64,000 bases of DNA from Jiulongibacter sediminis (GCF_001306455.1 NZ_LGTQ01000012.1:248001-312000), one strand, 5' to 3'. Shown: positions 6,808 through 17,400, counted from the stretch's first letter. Translations and numbers: made by a program. Notes: generated from the letters alone by a model not told the origin.

Positions 6808-9189
6808 TCATTCACTTCTTAGAGATTTGACCGGATTCACCGTTGCAGCTTTGACCACTTTAAAAATGACCGAAACCACTGCCACCAGACCGGTAAGCAG
6901 TATAGCTGCCGTAAATATCCAGACATTAAGATCCACCCTGAATTGGAAGTCCTGAAGCCATTGATCACTAAACCACCAGGCCAGCGGCGAGGCCACCACA
7001 AAAGCAATCACAATGAGCGTAGTAAACTCTTTCCCGAAAATCCATAGAATTTGTGCCACACTGCTACCCAAAACTTTGCGAACTCCGATCTCCTTGGTCT
7101 TCCGCTCAACCATGAACGACACAAGCCCAAATAAGCCCATAGCTCCGATGAAAATAGCGATTCCGGTAAACACTTTGAGTAATGAAAGAAGACGCTCCTC
7201 ACTTTCATAAAACTCCCGGATGGCGTCATCTACAAAGCCATAATCAAACACTTGGTCCGGATTTAACTCTGCCCATGTTTTTTCTATCTGACTTAAGCCC
7301 GCCTTGATATTTTGCGGGTTGACTTTTACCGCATAATTGAAAAACACATTATCAAATGACCCAATAACCACCGGTGATATCTCTTCATGCATTGAAGAAT
7401 TATGAAAATCTTTCACAACGCCCACAACAGGTACCGCTTCATTACCGCTTACGGAAAGGTATTTACCAAGAATTTCATCGGGTGATGTGTAGTTTAGTTT
7501 GCTGAGCATGGTCTCATTGACAATGATTTCATTGAGCGTATCAGAATGCCGGATGTTTCTGCCGGCCAATAAAGTCACGCCAAATGTTTCCAGATAATTT
7601 TCATCCCCGGCTTTTACACTCACATGAAAGGCCTCCGGTTCATCCCTTTCTACCATTCGGATACCCGTACCCCAGCCAAAGCCCGATGCAGGTGGAGAGA
7701 AACAAACACTCACATTTTCAATGTCGGCTTGATTCAGCAATTGCTGCCTGAAACTACTACGGTCTGCCACATCATTATTGGTTCCGATGGGTACAATAAG
7801 GACTGCCTCACGGTCAAAACCTAAATCTGCGGTTTGATTAAAACGCATTTGCTTCAAAATCACCAACATCCCGATGATCAGAACCTGCGAAATAACAAAC
7901 TGGACTATAATCAAGCCTTTCCGAAGGTTTAATCCTCCCACAGTAAGACCAGCCAGTTTTCCTTTTAAAGCTTTTACCGGGGCAAATCGTGCCAAGAGTA
8001 AACCAGGGTAAGAGCCCGAGAAGAGAGTAACGAGCCCAAATACAATGATGCAGAAAATCAGGAGATTTAAATTCAGCAAAGCATCTGTTTGTAATTCAAT
8101 TTCGGCTAGTGTGTTTAGATATGGCAAAAAGAGCAGAGCTGTTAAAAAAGAAAGAATAACCGCCGTAAAAGAAATCAGTGAAGTCTCGGTCAAAAACTGC
8201 CAGAAAAGCTGAGCACGCCTACTCCCCAGCGACTTCCTCACTCCCACTTCTTTCAATCGGTTAAACACCTGAGCAGTAGCCAAATTGACGAAATTCAGAC
8301 AAGCAGAAATGATCAAAAACAAACCGATGATTCCGAGCGTCCAAAGCGTCCGCTCGGGCATTGGCCCGTAGTATCGGGGGTCAAAATGCATTTCCTTCAA
8401 AGGCTGCAAAAAATAGGTATGCTTGTTGGTGCTCCCCGGACGATATTTATCAGGAAAAGGTAGCATCGCCTTCTCAACGTCTGCGGGATCAACCCCGGGT
8501 TTGAGCTTTACAAAACAAATCACTTCAGAGGTTATTCCACCCCAGGCATCAGGGTCAACGTACCACTCGTTATAATCTTTGACCGTAGGGTATGAAAGAA
8601 ACACCTGAGATTCCTGAAAGGTATTGGAAGGCAGGTCTTTCAAGACAGCTGAAATGGTTGCCAAAAAAGAGTTATCTACCTTAAATGTGTTCCCTATTAC
8701 GTCTGTAGTCCCAAATAGAAGATTAGCCATTTCCTCCGTAACAGCGGCCTTCCCAGGTTCCTCAAAGGTACTTGCTACGTCTCCGCTTAGAACCGGAAAA
8801 TTGAAGATTTCAAAAAAAGAAGGATTGACATAACTAATTCCTTCCTCAAGCACGAGCTTTTGATTGTCCCCGTATGAAATCTGGGCATTTTGTTCATTGA
8901 CCTGACGGGTGATTTGCTCCTCAAAATCAAACTGCTGACCCAGAACCAAACCCAAAGCCGGAGGTGCAGAAAATGAATACGAAACAGATTCTCTTTTTTG
9001 CTGGGTAACTACCCGATAGATCTGATCATCTTCTTCATGAAAATCATCAAAACTCAGATGAAAACTAATGAAAGCAAAAATCAGGATTGCCGAAGCCGTA
9101 CTCAGCACCAAACCAAGCACATTAATTGCACCATAAGTCTTATTTCTCTTGAGACTTCTCCATGCGATTTTGATGTAGTTACGTATCAT
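6808..9189 (-). CDS. MacB/FtsX-type ABC transporter permease
   Basis: 793 residues, full length. It starts MIRNYIKIAWRSLKRNKTY, has a first membrane segment at about 20-42, a periplasmic MacB-like core to about 270, an FtsX unit with motif RLKEVGVRKSLGSRRAQL and four membrane helices, a second periplasmic domain, and a second FtsX unit with KTKEIGVRKVLGSSVAQI and three helices ending in VKSLRSE. The architecture is the duplicated two-FtsX form common in Cytophagales. It is the last gene of the operon HlyD-ATPase-permease-permease (14249 to 6808), 98 bp after the previous permease, and is followed by a terminator. It probably pairs with the 9288 permease around the ATPase dimer. The substrate is unknown; peptides, lipoproteins or toxic amphiphiles are typical of the superfamily. 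Confidence 0.93.
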   Translation of the reverse strand: MIRNYIKIAWRSLKRNKTYGAINVLGLVLSTASAILIFAFISFHLSFDDFHEEDDQIYRVVTQQKRESVSYSFSAPPALGLVLGQQFDFEEQITRQVNEQNAQISYGDNQKLVLEEGISYVNPSFFEIFNFPVLSGDVASTFEEPGKAAVTEEMANLLFGTTDVIGNTFKVDNSFLATISAVLKDLPSNTFQESQVFLSYPTVKDYNEWYVDPDAWGGITSEVICFVKLKPGVDPADVEKAMLPFPDKYRPGSTNKHTYFLQPLKEMHFDPRYYGPMPERTLWTLGIIGLFLIISACLNFVNLATAQVFNRLKEVGVRKSLGSRRAQLFWQFLTETSLISFTAVILSFLTALLFLPYLNTLAEIELQTDALLNLNLLIFCIIVFGLVTLFSGSYPGLLLARFAPVKALKGKLAGLTVGGLNLRKGLIIVQFVISQVLIIGMLVILKQMRFNQTADLGFDREAVLIVPIGTNNDVADRSSFRQQLLNQADIENVSVCFSPPASGFGWGTGIRMVERDEPEAFHVSVKAGDENYLETFGVTLLAGRNIRHSDTLNEIIVNETMLSKLNYTSPDEILGKYLSVSGNEAVPVVGVVKDFHNSSMHEEISPVVIGSFDNVFFNYAVKVNPQNIKAGLSQIEKTWAELNPDQVFDYGFVDDAIREFYESEERLLSLLKVFTGIAIFIGAMGLFGLVSFMVERKTKEIGVRKVLGSSVAQILWIFGKEFTTLIVIAFVVASPLAWWFSDQWLQDFQFRVDLNVWIFTAAILLTGLVAVVSVIFKVVKAATVNPVKSLRSE

Positions 9190-9287
9190 AGCTTTTTAAT
9201 TTTATGAAGTTGAAGTTTAATGGTTAAAAGCCGAAGGAAGTTTACAGATATCTGACACTTTCAACTATTTACATTCAACCTTTAACC

Positions 9288-11720
9288 TTATTCACTCCTC
9301 AAACTTTCCACCGGGTTTCTTACAGCCACCCGGTATGATTGTGAGAAGACCATAGACAGGCTTAATAGAGCCATGGATAAAACTCCGGCTAATAATATTC
9401 CCGGCCCGAGGGTGATTCGCTCTGCAAAATCCTGAAGCCAGAGATTATTGATAAAATAGGCCAACGGAAGTGCGATGACCGCAGCCACAGCCAGCAGCTT
9501 CAAAAATCCTTTCGAGAGAATAAAAATGATTTGTTTCACTGAGGAACCAAGAACTAGTCTGATACCCATTTCTTTAACCCGACTTTCAGCATTATAGGCA
9601 GCCATTCCGAGCAACCCAAGGCATGAAATCAGGATAGCGAGGAGCGAAATAAAACCGATGACTGAGGTAATGTCTCTTAACATGCGATGCATGAAAAGCA
9701 ATTGGTCATCCATCCATTTATATTCAAACTTAGAGTCTGGGTTTACGGATTTCCAGTCGGCCTCAAGGCTGGCAATAGCTTCTGAATTGTCAATTCCTGA
9801 CGTTCGGATGGTGACATACTCAAAAGTCGACTTTCTGTTTCTCAGCATCAGATTTTCAGTATGCTGATTTGGAAGCAAATAGTGGAAGTCTTTCACAACA
9901 CCGACAATCTGGACATTATCATCGTCAGCAAAGTTGATTCCCTGACCAATGGCCTGAGCCGGGCTGCCATAACCAGCATTTTTCACAAATTCCTCATTCA
10001 CTAAAATCGAATGATCTGAAGGATTAAGAGGCAAACCTTCTCCTGCGAGAAGCGGAATTTTCCAAACTTCAAGAACAGCCTTATCAATATCAAAATAGCT
10101 GGTTTGTAAACTATCTCCCCGGGAATCCAGCATTTTGACCTGCCGGGCCATATGCCTGCCTTCTGCCGGAATCACTGAAGCTGCCGAGAATGAAGAAACA
10201 TATTTATTCGAGGCAAGCTTTTGAGCAAAGCGGTCGTAATTATCCTCTTTAAGAATTTTGACATTCACCACATTGTCTTTATCAAAACCGTAATTGAAAT
10301 TGAAGACGTGCTTGCTTTGTGCAAACAGCACATACACTGAAATAATGAAGACTAACGATACCACAAACTGTACCACCATTAGCCCCTTTCTTACACTCAT
10401 TCTCTTCAAAAAACGAACCTGTCCGAATCCTTTGAAAATATGAATCGGGTTTAGAGCAGAAACATAAATGGCTGGTAGCAATCCCGCTACTAAACCAACC
10501 AAAAGGCTAAATATCAGGAATAGTCCGACTGTCCATACGTTCTGTGAAAGACTGATTTTGAGGAAGTTTTGATTTAGCCATAAATCAGTAAAGCTATTTT
10601 GGAGCAGGCACAAAAGGCCATAGGCCATCACCAATGAAACCAGAGCAAAACCAATCGCTTCAACAATAAACTGACCGAAAATCTGACGACGATTTGCACC
10701 TGAAACTTTACGAACACCTACCTCTTTTGCACGGCTTAAGGCCCGGGCCACCGAGAGGTTCGTATAATTCAAACAGGCGGAGAACATCACCACCAGACAC
10801 AAAGCCGTCAAAACCCACAAAACCGGCATCGGCAGGGTGAGGCTGGTCATATTGCCAATAAAACCGGCTGATGGGGTAAGCTCACTTAATTCGGCAGCCT
10901 TAAATTGAAATTGATCCGAATTAGGGTCCGTATAGGTTGAACCCGAAATTTGATCTAAAGCCGATTGAAGATTTTCTTTCGACTGATTGGGCTTCATCAA
11001 CACATAAGTGTAATTGGTCCAGACATTATTCCAGTCGCTTTCTGAATAGTTGAGTATGGAATCAGCGGCCAGAGATCTCATGGTGCTTTGAGAAGCCAGA
11101 AGCTCAAATGGTAGGTGCGTTTTTCCTTTAGGCGTCGCAAGTACCCCTTTAATTGTGAAAAGGCCGTAGGGTGTTTCACGGTTCCCCTCTTCTAGGCCGT
11201 TGGCCTGAAGCCCCCTTTCATTAAACTGAACGACCTTACCGATCGGATCCTCCCGAGGAAACAGATTATCGGCTATTTTCTGACTAATAATTATAGAATA
11301 GGGTTCCTTTAAAGCGGTGGCTTCATCACCTTCGGCTAAAGGAAAATCAAGTACTTTAAAGAAATCTTCGCCAGCGAAATAGCCTCCTCCTGAGGCATAC
11401 TTTTCATTATACACTAAATCTCCACCAAAGTCTTTACTCAGGCCCACTGCAGCTTCAATACCATCAAACTCTCTTTTCAATTCGTCAGCCAGTGGTAAAG
11501 CCGAGCTTGCCGAGAGAAAGCCATGTCCATTGGTGGTGTGGACCCGGTAAATTCTGTCACGATTCTCATGGAAATCATCGTAGGCAAACTGGTCCTGAAT
11601 CACGAGAATGATAAGCAAGCAAACCGACATACTCGCTGCCAGCCCGAACACATTGATAAAGGAGAAAGACCGGTTCCTAGTCATGTTTCTCCAGGCGATT
11701 TTGATGTAATTCTTGATCAT
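9288..11720 (-). CDS. MacB/FtsX-type ABC transporter permease
   Basis: 810 residues, full length, beginning MIKNYIKIAWRNMTRNRSF. It has the same two-unit layout as its downstream neighbour: first helix at about 20-42, periplasmic core, FtsX motif RAKEVGVRKVSGANRRQI, second periplasmic domain with VVGVVKDFHY, and the second motif RVKEMGIRLVLGSSVKQI, ending in VESLRSE. The two proteins are clearly homologous but well diverged, so this is an old duplication. It lies 98 bp downstream of the ATPase gene, in a spacer made of short tandem repeats. It is expected to form the transporter with the 11819 ATPase and the 12999 adaptor. Confidence 0.93.
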   Translation of the reverse strand: MIKNYIKIAWRNMTRNRSFSFINVFGLAASMSVCLLIILVIQDQFAYDDFHENRDRIYRVHTTNGHGFLSASSALPLADELKREFDGIEAAVGLSKDFGGDLVYNEKYASGGGYFAGEDFFKVLDFPLAEGDEATALKEPYSIIISQKIADNLFPREDPIGKVVQFNERGLQANGLEEGNRETPYGLFTIKGVLATPKGKTHLPFELLASQSTMRSLAADSILNYSESDWNNVWTNYTYVLMKPNQSKENLQSALDQISGSTYTDPNSDQFQFKAAELSELTPSAGFIGNMTSLTLPMPVLWVLTALCLVVMFSACLNYTNLSVARALSRAKEVGVRKVSGANRRQIFGQFIVEAIGFALVSLVMAYGLLCLLQNSFTDLWLNQNFLKISLSQNVWTVGLFLIFSLLVGLVAGLLPAIYVSALNPIHIFKGFGQVRFLKRMSVRKGLMVVQFVVSLVFIISVYVLFAQSKHVFNFNYGFDKDNVVNVKILKEDNYDRFAQKLASNKYVSSFSAASVIPAEGRHMARQVKMLDSRGDSLQTSYFDIDKAVLEVWKIPLLAGEGLPLNPSDHSILVNEEFVKNAGYGSPAQAIGQGINFADDDNVQIVGVVKDFHYLLPNQHTENLMLRNRKSTFEYVTIRTSGIDNSEAIASLEADWKSVNPDSKFEYKWMDDQLLFMHRMLRDITSVIGFISLLAILISCLGLLGMAAYNAESRVKEMGIRLVLGSSVKQIIFILSKGFLKLLAVAAVIALPLAYFINNLWLQDFAERITLGPGILLAGVLSMALLSLSMVFSQSYRVAVRNPVESLRSE

Positions 11721-11738
11721 AGCTTTTTCTTATTAATC

Positions 11739-11811
11739 GGAACACGGAGGATGGAACAAGGAACACGGACTATTTTTCCAATTTCCCGATTCTCCTTTCT
11801 CCTTTCTCCTT
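11739..11811. repeat. Low-complexity spacer with short direct and tandem repeats
   Basis: Contains GGAACACGGA twice (11739-11748 and 11760-11769) around GGATGGAACAA, and three tandem copies of TCTCCTT at 11791-11811. It separates the ATPase and permease genes inside one operon. Such degenerate repeats fill several spacers of this window. Confidence 0.6.
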
Positions 11812-11818
11812 TTAAAAA

Positions 11819-12496
11819 CTAAACATGAAAATTCTCCGTAACAATCTTACCATCAAACAGATTGATGATTCGATGGGCGAAGCCGGCGTCGTAAGGTGAG
11901 TGAGTCACCATGGCGATGGTAGTGCCCTCATTATTCAGTTCTTGCAACAGCTTCATCACGTCTTCGCCGTTCGCTGAATCCAGGTTACCTGTTGGCTCAT
12001 CAGCTAGAATAAGTTTAGGCTTGGCCACCACAGCACGAGCTATGGCCACACGCTGCTGCTGCCCGCCTGAAAGCTGCTGCGGAAAGTGATTTCTACGGTG
12101 CATCATGTTCATCCGTTCCAAAGCCGCTTCCACTTTTTCTTTACGCTCGGCAGCCGGGGTTTTCAGATAAAGCAGAGGTAATTCCACATTCTCGAAAACC
12201 GTCAACTCATCGATCAGGTTAAAACTTTGAAAAACGAAACCAATGTTTCCTTTTCGGTGCTGAGCTCGCTGACGCTCCGACATATTGGCGACCTCGGTTC
12301 CATAAAAATCATAGCTCCCTTCAGACGGATTATCCAGCAAACCGAGGATATTCAATAAGGTCGATTTACCGCAACCTGAAGGCCCCATAATGGCCACAAA
12401 TTCGCCATCTTTAATAGCTAGATCAATACCATTTAAGGCCGTGGTTTCTACTTCATCGGTGGTGAAGACTTTTTGTAAATTGCTTACTTTAATCAT
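11819..12496 (-). CDS. ABC transporter ATP-binding protein, MacB/LolD type
   Basis: 225 residues, a single nucleotide-binding domain. Walker A is GPSGCGKST at about 38-46; the LolD/MacB-type segment follows with [22 protein letters not shown]; the signature is [14 protein letters not shown]; Walker B is [13 protein letters not shown]; and the switch His is in MVTHSP. It energises export through the permeases encoded immediately downstream. The adaptor gene at 12999 lies upstream on the same strand but is separated by the inserted antisense four-helix-bundle gene, so transcription must cross that insertion, or start again after it, to keep one operon. Confidence 0.95.
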   Translation of the reverse strand: MIKVSNLQKVFTTDEVETTALNGIDLAIKDGEFVAIMGPSGCGKSTLLNILGLLDNPSEGSYDFYGTEVANMSERQRAQHRKGNIGFVFQSFNLIDELTVFENVELPLLYLKTPAAERKEKVEAALERMNMMHRRNHFPQQLSGGQQQRVAIARAVVAKPKLILADEPTGNLDSANGEDVMKLLQELNNEGTTIAMVTHSPYDAGFAHRIINLFDGKIVTENFHV

Positions 12497-12506
12497 TACT
12501 TATTTT

Positions 12507-12529
12507 GTTAAAGGTTACAGGTTAAAAGT
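12507..12529. repeat. AAGGTTA-rich repeat left of the four-helix-bundle gene
   Basis: The run of GTTAAAGGTTACAGG and GTTAAAAGT is roughly inverted relative to the CTTTAACC-rich block at 12956-12996, so the two enclose the 12581 gene in opposite orientation. See that gene for interpretation. Confidence 0.5.
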
Positions 12530-12580
12530 AAAACGTGATCTTTATCTTTATTTCTGCAACCAACTTTAATACAACTTTCT

Positions 12581-12946
12581 ATGTCTAAAATTTCTTCTTT
12601 CGAGGACTTACACATCTGGCAAGAATCTATGTCCATCGCAACTGAACTTTATACTGAATTCAAAGACTGTAAAGACTTTGCCTATCGCGACCAAATCTTA
12701 AGAGCCAGTTTATCAGTACCTCTCAATATTGCTGAAGGCTTTGAGAGAAATAATAACAAAGACTTCTACAATTTTCTGCGTTATGCTAAAGGCTCGGCAG
12801 GTGAGGTTCGAACTCAAATCATCTTCGCCAAAGGTGTTAAACTTATGAAAGAGCAAAAGGCTGATGGATACATATCACTTCTGAAAACTCTTTCGAAACA
12901 AATTCAGACCTTAATGAGCAGTATCAACGGTAGACTTGGTCGATAA
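12581..12946 (+). CDS. Four-helix-bundle protein (S23 ribosomal-IVS type)
   Basis: 121 residues with the full S23/IVS pattern: FEDLHIWQESMSIATELY, then YRDQILRASLSVPLNIAEGF, FYNFLRYAKGSAGEVRTQI, and a last helix ending in IQTLMSSI. The family was first seen as an ORF inside 23S rRNA intervening sequences and is structurally similar to the Avd accessory protein of diversity-generating retroelements; free copies are frequent in Bacteroidota and have no established job. Here it lies antisense between the adaptor and ATPase genes of an exporter operon, flanked by roughly inverted AACCTTT-rich repeats. No DGR reverse transcriptase or template repeat was seen. It is probably a mobile or selfish insertion. 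Confidence 0.9.
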   Translation: MSKISSFEDLHIWQESMSIATELYTEFKDCKDFAYRDQILRASLSVPLNIAEGFERNNNKDFYNFLRYAKGSAGEVRTQIIFAKGVKLMKEQKADGYISLLKTLSKQIQTLMSSINGRLGR

Positions 12947-12955
12947 GCCCCCCAC

Positions 12956-12996
12956 CTTTAACCTTTGACTTTTAACCTTTAACTTTTGAGCCTTAA
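12956..12996. repeat. CTTTAACC-rich repeat right of the four-helix-bundle gene
   Basis: CTTTAACCTTTGACTTTTAA is followed by further CCTTTAAC units up to the stop of the adaptor gene. It is the approximate inverse of the block at 12507-12529. A similar AACCTTTAACC string also precedes the permease stop at 9288. Confidence 0.5.
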
Positions 12997-12998
12997 CC

Positions 12999-14249
12999 CT
13001 ACTTCAACTCCAATACCTCCTTATCCCCGAAATTTGAATATGAACTGGTAACGACTTTGTCGCCTGGCTGAAGGCCATCCAAGACCTCATAATACTGCGG
13101 GTTTCTTCTTCCCAGCGTTATGTTTCTCTTGGCAGCACGGCTACCTCCTTCTTCGACCACATATACCCAGTTGCCACCGGTGTCTGAGAAAAAGCCACCT
13201 ACCGGAAGCAGAATAGCTTTCTCAGATTCACCGAGCTCTAATCTAATAGGGGAAGACTGTCCACGTCTGATACCATCAGGTGTTTGAGCATTGAAAACTA
13301 AATCCACCGCAAAACGTCCGTTAATCACCTCGGGGTACACTTTAATAATTTCCATCTCATAGGTTGTCCCACTAAAATCGAAAGTGGCTTTCAGACCAGG
13401 GAAAACCCTAGAGATATAATGCTCGTCAATATCAGCTCTGAGCTTAAAACCATCCATATCGTCAATCTGACCAATGTTTTGACCCTGATTGATATTTGAA
13501 CCGATCTCTACATCAATTGACGAAAGAAGACCTGAAACCGGGGCTTTCACCACAAGGTTTTGAATGGTCTGACGCCACAGTTCAACATTCTGCTCAGTTC
13601 TAGCAAGTGTACCTTCCAGTTGTTTGATCTGTATTTCGGCATTTTCCTGCTGGTATTTTTGAGACTCAATCTCAATTTCACGCTGACGCATCAATCGCTC
13701 ATATTCGCGTTTGGTGTTTTGATATTCCATATCAGAAACCACATTATCTTTTCTGAGTTTCTCGTTACGGTCAAATGCATCTTTCGCCTGAGCAATTTGA
13801 AAATCTAGGTCGCTCAATGTCTTCTGGAGATTGAAACGCTCCACTTTCAGTCGCTGGCGAGTGTTTTGAAGCTCATTTACCAATCGACTTGCTTCGGTTT
13901 CAGACTGTAAAAAATTCAATTTGAGCTGCTGGTTTTCGAGGCGAAGAATTATTTCTCCTTCATCTACCATGTTTCCACCCTCTACCAGTTTTTGAGTTAC
14001 ATAACCACCTACAATGGCATCCAGTTGTATCGTTTTTAAGGGTTGAACAACCCCTTGAACAATGATAAATTCGTCATAAACGCCCTCTTTCACTTCAGAG
14101 ATTGTGATCTTATCTGTTTCCACATTCAGCTTTGACCGTTTGTCTGCAAAAGCCAGCTGATATATGACAAAAGTGGCCAGCAAGACGCCCAGGGCTATAT
14201 AAGCTATGCGTTTGGTGTTCCAGTATTTCTTCTCAATTTTTCTGTCCAT
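12999..14249 (-). CDS. HlyD/RND-type periplasmic adaptor (membrane fusion) protein
   Basis: 416 residues from the Met at 14249 (MDRKIEKKYWNTKRIAYIA). The frame is open to 14330, but the sigma-54 promoter at 14301-14316 would fall inside a longer gene, so the inner start is preferred. A short cytoplasmic tail and one membrane anchor (about 13-33) are followed by a lipoyl-like half (GGYVTQKLVEGGNMVDEGEIILRLE), a long helical hairpin with coiled-coil character (about 110-215), the second lipoyl half (VKAPVSGLLSSIDVEIGSNI) and beta-barrel domains. It should bridge the inner-membrane ABC permeases to an outer-membrane TolC-type channel, for which the best candidate is the 36231 gene under the same control. 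It is the first gene of the exporter operon. Confidence 0.93.
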   Translation of the reverse strand: MDRKIEKKYWNTKRIAYIALGVLLATFVIYQLAFADKRSKLNVETDKITISEVKEGVYDEFIIVQGVVQPLKTIQLDAIVGGYVTQKLVEGGNMVDEGEIILRLENQQLKLNFLQSETEASRLVNELQNTRQRLKVERFNLQKTLSDLDFQIAQAKDAFDRNEKLRKDNVVSDMEYQNTKREYERLMRQREIEIESQKYQQENAEIQIKQLEGTLARTEQNVELWRQTIQNLVVKAPVSGLLSSIDVEIGSNINQGQNIGQIDDMDGFKLRADIDEHYISRVFPGLKATFDFSGTTYEMEIIKVYPEVINGRFAVDLVFNAQTPDGIRRGQSSPIRLELGESEKAILLPVGGFFSDTGGNWVYVVEEGGSRAAKRNITLGRRNPQYYEVLDGLQPGDKVVTSSYSNFGDKEVLELK

Positions 14250-14300
14250 TCCTATTTTAATCGTTACGTTGGCCGCTGTGCCAAACTTCAAATCTGATTT

Positions 14301-14316
14301 TGCCAAGTCTGTGCCA
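14301..14316 (-). promoter_or_regulatory. Sigma-54 promoter of the exporter operon
   Basis: The minus strand reads TGGCAC-AGACT-TGGCA, with GG-N10-GC spacing exactly as sigma-54 requires and one mismatch in the -12 element. Expected transcription start is about 40 nt before the adaptor ATG at 14249. Upstream dyads are centred 64.5 and 84.5 bp from the -24 GG. Confidence 0.8.
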
Positions 14317-14371
14317 AAATATATAAGCACCTCATTATCTGTAACTTATTATTTTTTAAGGAAATTATTTG

Positions 14372-14407
14372 TGTTCAATAACGGACACTCAGAGTTGCTT
14401 CCGAACA
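14372..14407. promoter_or_regulatory. Paired upstream activator sites, TGTYC-N6-GRACA type
   Basis: The proximal site TGTTC-AATAAC-GGACA (14372-14387) is a strong dyad. The distal site keeps only its right half, GAACA at 14403-14407, but at exactly the expected place. They lie between the terminator of the kinase gene and the adaptor promoter. Confidence 0.75.
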
Positions 14408-14411
14408 GTGC

Positions 14412-14447
14412 AAAAAAAAGCGGAAGAAAACATTCATTCTCTTCCGC
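14412..14447 (-). terminator. Rho-independent terminator of the FIST/kinase operon
   Basis: GCGGAAGA (14420-14427) pairs with TCTTCCGC (14440-14447) across a 12-nt loop; on the minus strand the stem is followed by eight T. It lies 25 bp after the stop of the kinase gene at 14472. Confidence 0.85.
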
Positions 14448-14471
14448 CTCAAACAATTAAAAAAACTGAGA

Positions 14472-17400
14472 TTATCTTTTTTTCAACTCTTCTATCACCT
14501 TATTCAAAACTCCTTCAATTTCTTCAAGTAACCCTTCCAGCTGTTCTGATTTACCATAATTAACCGCATTCTTCTCAACATCCCTAATAATATTGGTCAA
14601 AGAGTGAATGGCCATATTATCCAGTGAAGGTTTGATTTTATGAGCAAGTTTACCTAACCGAACAAAATCACCAACTCTATACGCCTCCTTCATCTCTTTC
14701 ATGTTTTGCTGAGAAAGGTTGACAAACATATCGGCCATCCTTTTGACAAAAGCCTCATCTCCTATGGATTGAAGGTTTTCAAGACTAAAGAGTTGATCGG
14801 AAGCAATAGAGCGTCCATGGCTTTCTTCTGTAATTTCTTTAGAAGGTGATTCAATAAGGTCGCAAATGACTTCCAGAAGGCTTTCTTCCTGAAAAGGCTT
14901 CAAGACATAATCATTCATTCCAGCTTCTCTAAACTTCACCTCTTCGCCTTTCAAAGCAAGAGCCGTAAGGGCAATTACCGGAAGCGTTTTACTTATTTCA
15001 GAACGGATGAGGCGGGTAGCTTCCAAGCCATCCATGTTTGGCATTTGAACATCCATGAGCACAAGATCTGGCTGATGGGTTCTTATCATTTCAATACATT
15101 CCAACCCATCGTTAGCCTCAAGTACGTTAACGTTATAGTTCTTCAAAATCGTAGAAGCCACCAGGCGGTTCATCTCGTTATCATCGGTGACCAGGATGGT
15201 CTTATTGTCCAGTAAAGAAGAGTCAAAATCTTTCTTCTCTTTTCGGGGAAGATCACTCTCAGATCCTTTGGTCATCGGAATTCTGAAATAAACCATTGTC
15301 CCTTTCCCCTTTTCACTTTCAACTCCAATTTCTCCCCCCATCAGTTCTACTAACTCTTTGCAGATACTCATCCCAAGACCCGTTCCTCCGAATTTACGGG
15401 TCACGCTGTCATCTTCCTGCTTGAACTTCTGGAAGATCCGGTCTTTGAACGCCGGATCCATTCCGATTCCTGTATCTATCACCCGCCCTTCAACTATTTG
15501 GGTTGAGTCATTATCTTCAGTGACATGACATTGTACGTCTATTCCACCTTTATGAGTGAATTTGATCGCATTAGAAATCAGATTTAAAAAGATTTGGTTT
15601 ATTCGGTAAGGATCACCAATCAGAATCGGAGCAAGCCTGAGATCACAGTAAGAGTTAATAAAATAAAGTCCTTTCTCTTCAGCCCGATACATCATAGACT
15701 GCATGACGCTTCCAATCACTTTTGATGGCTCAAAACCGATTTGCTCAATCGTAAGCTCACCGGCTTCAATTTTAGACAAATCCAGAATATCGTTGATAAT
15801 AACCAAAAGGTTATCGGCAGAGGAACCGATGGTATTGGTGTAAAACTCCTGATTTTCATTCAAAGCCGTTTTCTTCAACTGGTTTGCCATACCTACGATC
15901 GCATTCATAGGCGTACGCATCTCATGACTCATGTTAGCCAGGAATATCTCTTTCGCTTTGGTACTTGATTCTGCTATCTCTTTGGCTTCAATAAGTTCAC
16001 GTTCCAGTTTTTTCTGTTCGCTGATGTCAATATGTGTCCCAATGATCCTCAACGGTCTGTCATTTTCATCAAACTCAATGACAACTCCTCTGTCAATCAC
16101 CCATTGTATACTCCCATCTTTCTGGATAATTCGATATTCGCAATTATGTCTTTTCCTTTTCTTGTTTTTATATTCATTGTCCAGGTTGTCCAGAATGGCC
16201 AGATCATCAGGATGCACCCTACTCCACCAAAAACTTGCTTTATCATCTCCTATTTCACCCGGTTCAAACCCAAGAAACTTATCTCCCGGACTCAGAAATA
16301 CGGTTTCATCACTTACGAAATCATGCTCCCAATAATTATCACCTACGTTATTCAGGGCAATTTTTAGTTTTTCATCGTACTCTTTAAGGCGGGTTTGTGT
16401 CTCTTTCTCCTGAGTAATGTCTTCCAGCATGAAGAAATAATTTTCAGCACCGGCAAGATTCTGGCCCTTGGCCCGAACCCAGAAACTGCTCCCATCTTTG
16501 CGGTATAAAATTATTTCAGTACTTATACTGGCACCTTCATGAAAATACTTCAGAAGACTTAATAATTCTTCCTGATTAGTCTTAGGACCAATGAACATTT
16601 CGAGAGGAATTCCTTCAAGAATTTCGGTCTCGGAGTATCCTGTCATTCTTTTGAATCCTTCGTTACACCAAACGATTCGTTCATTATTGTTTACAAAGAC
16701 CACCCCATTTTCATTGGCACTGGCTACAAGGCTAAGCCTTTCCTTTTCTTCCAGGATATGTTTTCGCTCGGTAATATCCCGAATGAACGAACAAAAGAAC
16801 ATGTCTTCACCCTGACCAATAGGTAGGATGTAAAGCTCTATTGAGATTTCATGACCATCTTTATGTAATGCCGGAAGCTCAATTTGCTTGTTCAACACAG
16901 GGCCATGACCTGAAGAAATAAAGTTCTCCATTCCTTTCCTGTGGCCTTCATGATGTACTCTAGGTATAATAAGCTGATGCAAAGGTTTTCCTACTGCTTC
17001 TTCAACAGACCACCCGAATATTTTCTCCGCCTGCGGATTCCAGAAATTAACCAGACTCTTCTTGTCTATGGTAATGATGGCATCCAAAGCCGCATTCATA
17101 ATGAGCCTGTTTTTTCGCTCATTTTCGGCTATGGCAAGCTCCTTTTTTCGATTCTCTGTAATCTCGGTATAACTCCAGAGATGGCCATCGTAAATATTCT
17201 CTAAATAGACAGGGATATAATCAAGGAGAAAAGATCGGCCATCCGCCAGTTCAAAATTTTCAGCAAGAATAAGCTCCTTGCTTTCTACACATTTTTCTAC
17301 GTGAGCCGCAAAAGACTCCGGATCTTTGAAAAAATGTTTGACATCCTGAGCAGTATTGCTACAGTCCTGCCCTTGAATCAAATCCGGAGAGGGGATTTTA

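Noticed and set aside
12581-12946. Four-helix-bundle protein as the Avd component of a diversity-generating retroelement
   Set aside because: No reverse transcriptase, template repeat or variable repeat was found in the window; the sequence fits the free S23-type family.
15931-16335. 134-codon ORF antisense to the hybrid kinase gene
   Set aside because: It lies fully inside the opposite strand of a well-supported kinase gene and its codon pattern follows that gene.
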